DNA of 64,000 nt from an uncultured Oribacterium sp. (GTDB taxonomy: Bacteria; Bacillota; Clostridia; Lachnospirales; Lachnospiraceae): NCBI GenBank assembly GCA_946413525.1, contig CAMKKZ010000013.1, positions 1 to 64,000 of the forward strand. The letters are read 5' to 3'. Positions 19,601 through 28,141 of the stretch are shown here, one piece after another. A program made the translations under genes and the position numbers. Within the stretch, counting starts at the first letter, position 1. Every line of letters begins with the position of its first letter. A model generated the notes under the pieces. The model was given only the letters and a program-made list of their open reading frames with translations, searched no databases and had not been told where the DNA came from.

Positions 19601-20020
19601 CCCATCCAGCTCATCCTCGTCCATGTCACCATCATTCAATGAACCCCCGGCAAAATCGTCAACATCCATCTCCGGTTCATCTTCTTTTGTCTCTGATCCG
19701 GATTCCATCTCATGGGAGGATTCAGATTCCGGGCCACCTGTCTCATGCACGGACTCGGTTTCCAGGCTGCCTTCAAACACACCCTGTTCCCGGTTGCTTT
19801 TCGACATGGCATCGAGCCGTTGCCCCCTTATGAAAAGATCCAGTTGCCGCAGCTCTTCCAGGCGTTCCTGGTTTCCCATCATCTCGGCAGTGTTCCTTTG
19901 CTCGCTAACGCTTTCCAGGAGATCCTCATACTTCCCCTCCAGGCCTTCATCCGGCCCGGTCAGGTCGTATCTCACTATCTTCCTGTCTTCCCCACTGCCT
20001 TCATAAACTGCACTTATCAT
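16631..20020 (-). CDS. Large soluble coiled-coil protein of the secretion cluster, unknown function
   Basis: About 1129 aa from ATG 20020 (MISAVYEG; AAAGGG 7 nt upstream). No signal peptide or membrane segment. Layout: a globular start; an acidic stretch (about 100-170); a Glu/Arg/Lys coiled coil (about 180-300) with KKREEEERERLRQ-type heptads; a mixed region with MGFYGETGGIGKKLQEMGLD and CVFINGKSI near residue 360; helices to about 670; then Pro/Glu/Lys repeats (KKEPEVKKPE type, about 690-770); and a helical C-terminal domain ending in a basic segment with GIQRDHQKTMNMDKKK. I do not recognise the family. It lies in the same direction as, and 275 nt after, the 2029-aa gene. As a large cytosolic protein beside a T4SS-like core it is a candidate substrate or adaptor. 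Confidence 0.75.
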   Translation of the reverse strand: MISAVYEGSGEDRKIVRYDLTGPDEGLEGKYEDLLESVSEQRNTAEMMGNQERLEELRQLDLFIRGQRLDAMSKSNREQGVFEGSLETESVHETGGPESESSHEMESGSETKEDEPEMDVDDFAGGSLNDGDMDEDELDGSEMDENNSDDLGKLFNDAAKAMANRDMDLDGTALRTDEEIKKREEEERERLRQKKEEEALKRLNEEEEQRKKKEEEDRKRAEAEEAQRKAKEEEARKRAEAEEQRRRKEEEDRLKRENEERERQEAEEKKRQQSGNTLNPENATGTDFLQFTEDDQPELEREEETPENTSQQNTQQDKKESEYYDGIDPEKVPKQMLPYLKKETDYNPIDEDPNFGSEAFDRSFMGFYGETGGIGKKLQEMGLDELDCVFINGKSIREMYENELREKGLDGAQLKSAMKARFAADALKDGATITAVKDFDEKGNPVFRHMNVVSNIDSVQKRADKLNRDSRKKAKDYDKAAAAWINRRKDFVKNLPSDISKDDIKKESDRWNKTFQLIEDPLVLSALGQNLTKEQKKELKVKPNELLTEEGKKKLEDIKKLNNSIVKSLKNLEAAKDLGKEEKELTRLRDMYRDLHNKCRAFSRGSMLNDVPKEQLPLQGALLDGIGGMIKGTLDNSPLGKKFGVGMSAAHLDSIKPAQEPVSKTEPSVDKPKNEPEVKKPEKPGNKPEVKEPEQPKKEPEQPKKEPEVKKPEEQKVKNPEVLQPEQQKEPEKTVEQHKKGNDQPTNDTQPKKKSDPNDVLDRIDEMISRKDGDDPQREEVVKTEKPEKIHRSDLNEDIGKLVIFRDKIAESIPEKKFLNKIFKLKDQNDFKRQYVADFDDYIKKIKVVMHDADTTKALDKKQTDLLKGYYNGIRGCTSNFIQKITEQNANAKDEDFYNLPEVENSLHILDLVTASGANAGLQSNVSAFLGIEADKKVKIMGTEPVKQSYQSALPSVLAEDNPLIDKSLQFLGNEDVKKALLDAGLKTKMEDVVSTSKLVTYDITDYKAHIGIYEGKTDDVDAIKLDVDSKEKKLSEDIKALSKKLDMLSQELEGRNDEKLVGIKKQIDDYSKKLKESSVYKEAVDHTARRQKLDAKGFITSETKADGIQRDHQKTMNMDKKKTFQSAL

Positions 20021-20059
20021 ATAAAGTCCCTTTCTTCCCAATCGGCCCGATAAGAGTAA

Positions 20060-20215
20060 TCAGGGTGCCCTGTCATAATCTGACTTTTTCATGCTCTGGA
20101 AAACGCGCAGGCGGCGTTCCGGATGCGCGTTTCCCATAAGGCCTTTGAGACCTTTGCCGCATGCACCCTGAATCAGGGTACAGTCATTCCACCATGATGA
20201 AAAGCTGAAATCCAC
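20060..20215 (-). CDS. Possible 51-aa small protein between the two giant genes
   Basis: A GTG-initiated frame reads MDFSFSSWWNDCTLIQGACG and then KGLKGLMGN, ending YDRAP before TGA. It has two Cys and two adjacent Trp. AGGAG lies 4 nt before the GTG. The strongest argument is positional: a copy of the dispersed hairpin element ends exactly at this ribosome site, just as other copies end at the ribosome sites of the VirB6-like, 102-aa and kinase genes. No homologue recognised; it could be chance. Confidence 0.38.
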   Translation of the reverse strand: MDFSFSSWWNDCTLIQGACGKGLKGLMGNAHPERRLRVFQSMKKSDYDRAP

Positions 20216-20216
20216 G

Positions 20217-20285
20217 TCTCTCCTATATAAAGCGGTTTTTTTGCCATTTTAACTGCCGATATACAGACGCGGTATCACAGACTAT
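20217..20285 (-). repeat. Dispersed A-loop hairpin element, copy before the small ORF
   Basis: Minus strand: GATACCGCGTCTGTATATCG, then TTAAAATGG and CCGCTTTAT arms around an A-rich loop, then TATAGGAGAG. Arms pair with one mismatch and one wobble. It lies between the 2029-aa gene and the small ORF. Confidence 0.65.
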
Positions 20286-20294
20286 AAGTCCTTC

Positions 20295-23200
20295 TCACAT
20301 CTTACGGTTTAGTCTATCATTCTTCACTTTCTGAACTTCCTTCCCCATCTCGACAAGCTCCTGTCTGTTCATATGCCTCTTACGTGCCGTAAATTTCGCG
20401 ACCTGCTTCTTCTGCTCTTCTTTGGACATGGTCTCGGTGGAAGGACGGAAGAGCTTCCCGTAATTCGCGGTTACATCGTTCTTCTGAAGGTTCAGGGTCT
20501 CCTCATCCAGCATATGCATGATGTCCCTGATCTTCCCCAGCCTCTTCGTGCCAAGGGCGCTCCTTCGCTCATAACTTTTCTCATCATTGCGATCTTTGTC
20601 CTTCAAAAGGTTGTCAATGTATTTCTCGCCCTTGACCGTGGCACCCATCTTCAGCTTCGCAAGTATATCCATGACCCCGTTATCTTTGCTGACATTTTTT
20701 TCCAGAGTTTTGCTTGTATCCACATCCTTCATGGAGGCAATGAGGTCTATTCCTTCCATGACGGCCTTGCCTCCCTTGAGGACGCCATGGCAGACATTGG
20801 AGACCTTCTCATACCACTCGAATGGCTTGGGATATGCTTTCTTAATCTCGTCATAATCTTTTTTCAATCCTGCCAGTTCTGTTTTCAGAAGGGCTACCTT
20901 TTCCTCAAGTTCCTTCTTTTCATCCACATAAATCTTGTTGTTGGCGTTAGCCGTATTCACGGATCCCCTAATTTCTTCAATGCTCTTCCCTTTATAGGTA
21001 AAGCCGTCCACTCCCTTCTGGGCTTCCGTCACAGCCTGCTCGCGTTCCGTGACTGTTCTCTCCGCAGCGGCCTTATTGTTCTCAAGCTCCTGTTTCTTTG
21101 CCTGATAGGCCTGCTCATTCGCCTTCATTTCCTGTTTCAGCTTTTCGTTGGCTTCATTGAGCCTTGCAACCTTCTCGTCGAGAGCCGCTCTGTACTCCTT
21201 GTACTCCTGCTCCTGTAAAGTACTTTTTTTCGCCAATGTGTTGAGGATTTCTTCCCAGTTTTTGTCAATCGTAGCCAAGACAGCTTTTTTCTGATTCTCG
21301 AAAGCAGTCTCCGCGTCCGCAATATCCTTCTCAGCCTTTGTCACGGCATCCCTGGCCGTCTTCAGCTCGCCCTTTGCGGAAGTCACGGCATCCTTCTTCT
21401 CAGTCAACTGACTTTCAGCCCTTTGCGATTCAAATTTGTTTGTAATCTGATCCTCATTGCTTATTAAGCCGTTAAGTTCAGCAATCCGTTTGTTGTACGC
21501 ACTGATCTTATCATTGATATTCCTCTGGGCTGAACTCTGGGAATCCGCATACTGAGCGATCGCCACGTGCAGATCCGCAATATTCCCGGCGCAACTCTTC
21601 AGCTCTTTCATGACATCGTCAACTTTGCTCACGACCTTGTCTACTTTTCCGGCATAGTCCGCAATCTGCTTGTACGTGGAGGTCTTTTGGAACATGGCCT
21701 CGATCACCGTCTGATAGGAACTGAGGGATTCATACAAGCCGGGAACCTCCATGTTTTTGTCAATCATTTCCGGCGTAGCTTTTTTCATGATGTATTCCCT
21801 GGCATGGATATACAGGGCCAGGTTCATCACCGCCTCTTTGTAGTTATTGCTGTCCTTGTGCTTGAAGTAGTCGTCCTTTTCCTCAGACCTGTCCAGGAGA
21901 TCCTCCAACGCGGCGCGCATATCCTGCATATTGTTGGACATAATCTCCGTGATCTTTTTCCTGCCATACGCAAGATTGATATTATAAATTTCCGCGTCCC
22001 CCGATATGGCGCTCTGCCGGATCTTTGCCTTGTAGGCGGCTTCCGGTATATCCCGGAGCTGGTTGAAGAGGTTTGGCTTGCATTTCCTTGTTCCTATCTC
22101 GACTTCCCTGTCTTCCCCTGTTTCCTCCATATACAAGGTGCCCAGCACGGTATATTCATGATTCGGGTTAAGGGCAAGCTGGTTCTTGTCTACCTTGGAA
22201 AGCTCTTCCTTATCAAGAATCCGTATGTTCTCGATTCCGGGAGCCACGCCTATCTTCGAAGGCCTGTCAAGTCCCTTCTTGATTTCAGCAGTATAGTTGG
22301 GATTATCGCATAGCTGCAGCCTCTGGTAGAGTGTGTTTATACGATCCTTAAACGCTGCCTTCTGGGCGTCGGTCAGCTTTTCATACTGCTCCTTGAAAGG
22401 CTGAGGAAAACTGATATCCCCGTTTTCCGACGTCTTATTAACGTACATATTATAGAATGTTTCGATTTTATCAAATGTCTCTCGCGGTACAAACATCAGT
22501 CCCGCAAGACTGTCATACATATCCGCCGCCTTCTTTTCCGTGAATTCCATGTGGTCAGTCGATGCCTTGACTCCGACAAGCTTCCTATTGCCGTTTTCAT
22601 CGATGCTGAAGGTGAAATGAGCCGTTGACGCCAGATCCCTGTCCGTGACTCCCGCAAGGTAATCCATGACCTGAAGGTTGGCAATGGAAATCAGCGCCTC
22701 GTCAGTCATATAAGTGGACATCCTGTCCGTCTCATCATAACGGAGGATATCATCATCCTTCGCCTTGGGGGATGTATCCAGGATTTCATTATATGTCAGA
22801 TCCACAGTCTTCGCCTGTATCCTCGTTACCGTTTCCGTTTTTGGCGAATCTCCCTCTTTGCCTGGCTTTGTCACGTTAACGCTCTTCTTTTCCACCTTCC
22901 GGTCGCTGGTTCCAAACACCTGCGCGACAGCCTTGTTAAACGTCCCCGGTATCCTGGCCTCGTTATTCCCCTGTATGGCAACATTATCCACCGTATAAGC
23001 CATCGGCACCGGATTCATATCACTGTCGCCAAAAATGTTCTGGGCCAAAGCGCTTTTCACCATCTCGCCGGATGTCACGGCGCCCGTTATGTTAATGCCG
23101 TTTGCCACGATTCTTTGGAAAAAGCTCCCGATTTCTTTTTTGGTGGTAGCATTAGCCGGATCTTCCAGATACATGAAGAGGCGGTCATTCTTCTCTTCTT

Positions 23201-26200
23201 CCGTTTCATTCGGCCCCCTGCTTACAAAGTCTTTCAGGAAATCTACCGTAATATCCTTGTACATACTAGGATCTGAGTACCTCAGCTTCTCCGCGAGAAC
23301 GTCACTGGAGTTAAAGTTTTTGATATTCTTGACGATATCGCTGAATATGGGATCGCCGTTGCTGATTCTTTCCTCCTGCGCGATCGCGCTCTCAAACCAT
23401 CCCGGATTGCCTTCATAATCCTCTCTTACCTCCAGCCTGATGGAGGAACTTCCCTCTGCGGGCTGTCCTTTGACAAGCCGCTTCCCTTCCACAGTGTAGC
23501 CGTCATTCACGAAAAAGGTTTCCTCTGATCCCTGTCTGACCCTCCCCCGGTTCCAGATCCTGTTGTTTCTGATTTCACGTTCGGAACGAAGATCCGCGGC
23601 CAGCGTACTATGGGGGTCAAAGATTTCCGTCAGGGTAGGCATCAGCATCCTGTCCCCGCTCTCCCAGCAGTTCTCGTTATTTTTGCGAATATTCGTAACT
23701 TCCTTGTCGTAATTCTCCAGCATGGCTGAATGGTCGCGGAGAACATTTTCTACCATCTTAAGACGATCTTTATAACTTACATCAAGCTGCTGAAAGCGTG
23801 GGTCTTTCCGCATGTTTTCCATATTCTGCAGTGCCCGCTGCATTTCCCTCTTCATGAGGTCGTAATCTTTCTCAGTCAGACGCGGAGCAGGTTTTTTCGC
23901 AAAGCTATCATTATACGGCGCGACTTTATATTTTCCCTCAAGAACGCGGAGGCTCTTCAAGGGGCTAAGAGGCAGGCTGAAAAGGGTATCCGCTCCATTT
24001 GTTGCCGCGAAATGCTTATGGAGGCCGACCAGATTAAGGTAAGCCCAGCGAAGGTTCAGACTGCCTGTATAACTGGAATTCTCCTCAAGGTGCTGGATAT
24101 TCAGCTTACCTGAATATCCGTTATCCTTCGCCGCCTTGCATGCCTTCGCGATGCTGTTTGCCTGGCTCCGAAAAACCTGAAGGGATACCGAGATCTTCGC
24201 AAGTTCCTCGCGATCTTTATCTGACTTGAAGGCCTCCTTGATCTTCCAGCGGATATCATTTTGATCATCGATTGATTTATCCTTCCAGTCATGATATTCC
24301 GCAACAGCTTTGATCGTTTCGTCTGCCAACATTGTCTCGCATTTTTCCCTCAGGAAATCAAGCTCTTCTTCGCTCAATGTCTTTGCCTCAAAGCCTGCCC
24401 CGTCCTTGCCCACCTTGACCTTCTGGTGGGATTGCAGGAGCTTACCCACTGCGGAAGCCTTATTTTTGACCTCCTCCGGAAATAGATTCTGTTGAGCATC
24501 GGACATTTTCTTCACGTTATTTTTCCCAAGCAAGTGATCCGCGAACTGTTCGAGCGCGCGTACGCAGGGGCTGTATATTCCAGTCTTTCCTGCAAGTTTC
24601 TGCCCCAGATCGGTATCATTTGCTGATTTCTTTCTGCGTATTTCTTCAAACTGGCGTATACCGGCATCTTCTGAAAGTATCTCGCCTACGCTGGGAATGT
24701 CGTAATCATACCGTTTCGGATCCACCTCACTGCGTCTGAAAAAATGATCCTGCTGCAGAAAGAGGGCCTTCTGGTTGCTGACAGCGCCCATAATCTGTTG
24801 AAGCGAACCCACCCTGAGCACGTAACTCCGCTGCGTATCCGAGCCTTCCTGATTGATTGCCCCCCGGATCCCCCTATTTTCCCATTCAAGAAGCCTTCCG
24901 CATTTTGTGATGATCTGATCCTGCAGTTCCCGGATCTTTGTGTAATCCTCTTTCTTCAAAGGATTTCTTTTACCAAACTCATCTTCCTTCCCGGCGTTGT
25001 TAATGGTCTCGTTCAGAGTTTTCACGTTTTCCGTCATGCTGGCATAAACATCAAACATACTCTGGGCTTCCTGGGGTTGAAGCTTGTTGCCTTCCCTCAT
25101 CTCTTTCGAAAGGCTCCCCATGGCAGCATTGACTTCCTGATCATTTTCTTTCTCAACGATCTGACCTATGCTGCTGGAATACGCCAGAGCCATGTTCTTC
25201 AGAGTATTCGCCATCTCTACGTGCTCATAGCCGAAGGTTGAAGTAAGGGATTCAAGTTCCGGAAGTCCCTGGGAGGAGATGTCCATACTGGAAATCTTCG
25301 CGTTGGTAGCCGCTACATAGTTTTTTAATACCGTAGCAGCGTTCCTGGTAATATAGTCCGGCTTGCTATTACCGTCACCGGCTAACACTTTGTCCACATT
25401 CGAGGAAAAGCGGTTCATGATTTCCTTAAGAGTATCGGCATTTGTCGAGCCGATCGGATTCACATAAGCCCCGTTCTCATTAAGTTCGAAATATTTCTTG
25501 ATCTCATTGAGATAAGACTTGATGGCTTCCTGAAGCCTCTCCACCCCGGGATCGTATACCATATTGCTCTTTGAAGCATCCGGCTTTGTGGCATTGCTTT
25601 TAATACGTTCTTCATTAACACTCTGGGATTCCGCATAGAGGGTATATACTATGTTGCCGACAGGGGAGTTCATGAGCTGCTTCGCAAAGCCTGCGTTCCC
25701 TACAAAATCAGCAAGGTAGCTTTCCTTGTCCACTACATCGGAGGCTTTCTGGGCCAGGCTGTCAAAAGCTTCGTTTTTCCATCCATTCCCTTTCAAAATC
25801 CTGTTCAAATTACCTGTATAATTCATGACGGAGTTGATTGCCGAATTAAAGGCCAGGCTATGGTTCTCTGGTTTCTTGCTTTCCTCTTCCAGTCTCCCAC
25901 GGAAAAGCGCAGTCTCCTCCATCACGCGATTTCTCGAGTTTTCATCAAGAGGCTTGAGGCTGCCGTTCTCACCCATTGCCAGATGATTATCAATATCCTC
26001 AAAGTATTTCACTATGGCATTTTCCAGCTCCCTGATGGATTCACCTTTGTCAAAATCATCCTTGTTCTGATCCTTCCGGGACTTGTTCTCCGCGGCAATG
26101 CCTCTGTAGATGTTGTCAAGCATGACGCCCATGGGGGAGGAAGCGAACTTTACCTGTATCTCTTTGGCAGCCGCCAGCTTGTTCTCGGGAGTGTCTTCCT

Positions 26201-26384
26201 TCCCATCCATCAGACGTTCGTAATACTCGCGGAAAAACTCCATGACGGGAGAATCCTTGTGATAATTCAGCTCATCAGGCTCTGCATTCTCCCCGACATA
26301 AAAAAACTTGTAAAGATCCTGCCTTTGTTTCTGCTTGTCTTCTTCTGTTTGGGCTTTCGCCGGGGCACTTACTACTTTCGGCAT
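20295..26384 (-). CDS. Giant 2029-aa soluble protein with a possible degenerate kinase-like core
   Basis: Starts MPKVVSAPAKAQ with AAGGAG 8 nt upstream. No signal peptide and no membrane segment. Residues 1-1000 are mostly helical and charged. The segment about 1130-1330 is more globular: DETDRMSTYMTDEA, then LQVMDYLAGVTDRDLAS near 1240 and KLVGVKASTDHMEF. This resembles the LQxxDYxxGxxDRHxxN...GIDND pattern I recall from kinase-like domains of large clostridial proteins, but the His/Asn and the metal aspartate are replaced here. Residues about 1630-1850 form a long coiled coil (KLKQEMKANEQAYQAKKQEL). The C-terminus is basic (RKRHMNRQELVEMG, NDRLNRKM). Family not recognised. Its place inside a T4SS-like cluster makes it a candidate effector or scaffold. 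Confidence 0.8.
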   Translation of the reverse strand: MPKVVSAPAKAQTEEDKQKQRQDLYKFFYVGENAEPDELNYHKDSPVMEFFREYYERLMDGKEDTPENKLAAAKEIQVKFASSPMGVMLDNIYRGIAAENKSRKDQNKDDFDKGESIRELENAIVKYFEDIDNHLAMGENGSLKPLDENSRNRVMEETALFRGRLEEESKKPENHSLAFNSAINSVMNYTGNLNRILKGNGWKNEAFDSLAQKASDVVDKESYLADFVGNAGFAKQLMNSPVGNIVYTLYAESQSVNEERIKSNATKPDASKSNMVYDPGVERLQEAIKSYLNEIKKYFELNENGAYVNPIGSTNADTLKEIMNRFSSNVDKVLAGDGNSKPDYITRNAATVLKNYVAATNAKISSMDISSQGLPELESLTSTFGYEHVEMANTLKNMALAYSSSIGQIVEKENDQEVNAAMGSLSKEMREGNKLQPQEAQSMFDVYASMTENVKTLNETINNAGKEDEFGKRNPLKKEDYTKIRELQDQIITKCGRLLEWENRGIRGAINQEGSDTQRSYVLRVGSLQQIMGAVSNQKALFLQQDHFFRRSEVDPKRYDYDIPSVGEILSEDAGIRQFEEIRRKKSANDTDLGQKLAGKTGIYSPCVRALEQFADHLLGKNNVKKMSDAQQNLFPEEVKNKASAVGKLLQSHQKVKVGKDGAGFEAKTLSEEELDFLREKCETMLADETIKAVAEYHDWKDKSIDDQNDIRWKIKEAFKSDKDREELAKISVSLQVFRSQANSIAKACKAAKDNGYSGKLNIQHLEENSSYTGSLNLRWAYLNLVGLHKHFAATNGADTLFSLPLSPLKSLRVLEGKYKVAPYNDSFAKKPAPRLTEKDYDLMKREMQRALQNMENMRKDPRFQQLDVSYKDRLKMVENVLRDHSAMLENYDKEVTNIRKNNENCWESGDRMLMPTLTEIFDPHSTLAADLRSEREIRNNRIWNRGRVRQGSEETFFVNDGYTVEGKRLVKGQPAEGSSSIRLEVREDYEGNPGWFESAIAQEERISNGDPIFSDIVKNIKNFNSSDVLAEKLRYSDPSMYKDITVDFLKDFVSRGPNETEEEKNDRLFMYLEDPANATTKKEIGSFFQRIVANGINITGAVTSGEMVKSALAQNIFGDSDMNPVPMAYTVDNVAIQGNNEARIPGTFNKAVAQVFGTSDRKVEKKSVNVTKPGKEGDSPKTETVTRIQAKTVDLTYNEILDTSPKAKDDDILRYDETDRMSTYMTDEALISIANLQVMDYLAGVTDRDLASTAHFTFSIDENGNRKLVGVKASTDHMEFTEKKAADMYDSLAGLMFVPRETFDKIETFYNMYVNKTSENGDISFPQPFKEQYEKLTDAQKAAFKDRINTLYQRLQLCDNPNYTAEIKKGLDRPSKIGVAPGIENIRILDKEELSKVDKNQLALNPNHEYTVLGTLYMEETGEDREVEIGTRKCKPNLFNQLRDIPEAAYKAKIRQSAISGDAEIYNINLAYGRKKITEIMSNNMQDMRAALEDLLDRSEEKDDYFKHKDSNNYKEAVMNLALYIHAREYIMKKATPEMIDKNMEVPGLYESLSSYQTVIEAMFQKTSTYKQIADYAGKVDKVVSKVDDVMKELKSCAGNIADLHVAIAQYADSQSSAQRNINDKISAYNKRIAELNGLISNEDQITNKFESQRAESQLTEKKDAVTSAKGELKTARDAVTKAEKDIADAETAFENQKKAVLATIDKNWEEILNTLAKKSTLQEQEYKEYRAALDEKVARLNEANEKLKQEMKANEQAYQAKKQELENNKAAAERTVTEREQAVTEAQKGVDGFTYKGKSIEEIRGSVNTANANNKIYVDEKKELEEKVALLKTELAGLKKDYDEIKKAYPKPFEWYEKVSNVCHGVLKGGKAVMEGIDLIASMKDVDTSKTLEKNVSKDNGVMDILAKLKMGATVKGEKYIDNLLKDKDRNDEKSYERRSALGTKRLGKIRDIMHMLDEETLNLQKNDVTANYGKLFRPSTETMSKEEQKKQVAKFTARKRHMNRQELVEMGKEVQKVKNDRLNRKM

Positions 26385-26439
26385 ATCAATTACTCCTTTT
26401 CATGATAAATGTTGGATTGCATGCGCCATTTTGCGGCTG

Positions 26440-26620
26440 AAATCTTCTTCCCGGAAATCCGCTTCCCAAAACTGATTGGGATTCATTTCCCGTTTGAACG
26501 GAACCCGTTTCCCGATTGACCGGAATTGGCTTCCTGCCTGACAGAAAGCCGTTTCTTAATTAATTGGAATCCGCTTCCCGTTTGATTGAATTCCGCTTCT
26601 GCCTGTTGGCGTATCCTGCT
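26440..26620. repeat. Imperfect minisatellite upstream of the giant gene
   Basis: Degenerate repeats of a unit near TTGGAATCCGCTTCCCGTTT fill the gap between the degenerate kinase gene and the giant gene (for example at 26455, 26565 and 26585). No gene seen; any promoter for the giant gene must be within or around it. Confidence 0.5.
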
Positions 26621-26676
26621 TATCCTTTGATAAACTTTTTAGTTCCTTTATGCTCCCTATTCTACCACATAATATG

Positions 26677-28071
26677 TCACAAAACAGGCACAAAAATACG
26701 AAAAATCATCTCCGGCTCGGCACTTTTTCCGTCCGCCTTGTCCGATTCATCCAGCCCCGGCATTTCAAGCCTCCCCCCCAGGGCGCTTTCAATCCTCAGA
26801 CGCAGGTTGCATAGCCTTAGCATGGCCGCCTCGTCCTCCCGGAGCCATTTTTCCTTGGCGGGCAGGCTCCCGCCGTCCGTCATCTCCAGTACGATCCCCC
26901 CTTCCTCATACACGGTGCTGAGATAAATCCAGCCGCTGCCATTATCCTTACCAATGTCACCATCGATGCTGTTCTCATTTTTGTTGCGGATGCCATCGCC
27001 GATACCGTCCACATCTTCCCCGCCGCTTACGGAGCCCATTCCATTGACACAGGCCTCCAGCATGCAGGAGGCTAGGGTTTTCAAGGTGAGGGGCGGAAGT
27101 TCGAAATCCTCCTCCTCGAAATCCTCAGCCAACTGTATTTCGAAGCCACGCACGAGCTTCATGAGGGCAATGTATCGTTTGAGCTGCAGGAGCTCATCGG
27201 AAAACGGTATCCTCTTCCTTTCCTTAAGGGAATCCAGGTTCGCCCGCAGGAAGCCGGAAAAGGTGTTGATAGCCTCCTGCGCCTCCTCCTGCTTCTCCGG
27301 AAGGAGGCACTCGATCCTGTCAAGACACTGATAGAGGAAATTCGGATCGGCCTGCCCCAGAACCATGCGCGTCCTTTCCTCCTGGAGCCGCCCCTGCTTC
27401 TTCCAAAGGACATTTCCCTCTTCGATCTGGATGACCACGTAAACAAGGAGGATGGAAAGGCTGATGCCATAGTACAGCAGGGAATAGCCCAGGAAGCGGA
27501 TACGGAGAAGGGAGGAAAGGAAGGGCAGTGCCCCGAAGGACAGGAGGGCAAAGAGCCTCGCTTTCCTCAATTCCTTCCTGTAGGCAAGGATGCACAGGGA
27601 AGACAATACAAGGACCAGATATCCCCCGTTCATCCCGAAAACGCGAACGAAGCCCCATCCCCTCGGAAGTTCCCCGGGGAAAAGGCCCGGCAGCGCCCTC
27701 CGAAGCTCATGAAATACCCAGAATGTGCTGCTGATGACACAGGCCATGCCGCAAAAGCGCAGAAAGATCATTTTCCCCCTTTCCCTCATGGGAAGAATGC
27801 AGGATAGATAGAGGGAATAGAAAAACAGCATCGCGAAGAACATGATGTGGATCATGATGTTGAAAAACGCATGGTAGAAGCCCCTCCCCATAAAGCGCGC
27901 GTAGACGGATCCGATATCCGCGAGAAGCACGAGGATGTCGGAAAGGGTCATTCCAAGAAAGCTCCGGTTTGCCGTCGTGTATTCCTTTCCCGAGCGCCGG
28001 TAGCCAAGAAGGAGCATTGCCATGGCCAGCACGGTATATAAATTCAGTTCTATGTGCAGTCTGACATCCAT
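26677..28071 (-). CDS. Degenerate LytS/YehU-type histidine kinase (pseudokinase)
   Basis: About 464 aa, paralogous to the kinase gene directly upstream. The N-terminal half has about six or seven membrane segments (VLAMAMLLLGY, FFAMLFFYSLYLSCIL, YLVLVLSSLCILAY). The cytoplasmic part keeps the His_kinase fold pattern but the phospho-acceptor is changed: GQADPNFLYQ near residue 242 instead of QPHFLYN. The ATP-lid residues are also lost: LEACVNG replaces the VENAVKHG N-box and no GxG box remains, replaced by an Asp/Gly/Asn linker. It therefore should neither bind ATP normally nor autophosphorylate, and may act as a partner or sensor for the intact kinase. Start ATG 28071 (MDVRLHIE), with GAGGG 4 nt upstream; an upstream Met at 28095 falls in a duplicated junction sequence. 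Confidence 0.82.
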   Translation of the reverse strand: MDVRLHIELNLYTVLAMAMLLLGYRRSGKEYTTANRSFLGMTLSDILVLLADIGSVYARFMGRGFYHAFFNIMIHIMFFAMLFFYSLYLSCILPMRERGKMIFLRFCGMACVISSTFWVFHELRRALPGLFPGELPRGWGFVRVFGMNGGYLVLVLSSLCILAYRKELRKARLFALLSFGALPFLSSLLRIRFLGYSLLYYGISLSILLVYVVIQIEEGNVLWKKQGRLQEERTRMVLGQADPNFLYQCLDRIECLLPEKQEEAQEAINTFSGFLRANLDSLKERKRIPFSDELLQLKRYIALMKLVRGFEIQLAEDFEEEDFELPPLTLKTLASCMLEACVNGMGSVSGGEDVDGIGDGIRNKNENSIDGDIGKDNGSGWIYLSTVYEEGGIVLEMTDGGSLPAKEKWLREDEAAMLRLCNLRLRIESALGGRLEMPGLDESDKADGKSAEPEMIFRIFVPVL

Positions 28072-28141
28072 CCAGCCCTCTTTTCTCCGCATCAAAGCGT
28101 GTTCATCCCATCTTCACACGGTTCTCCGGTCCGACTTCCAT

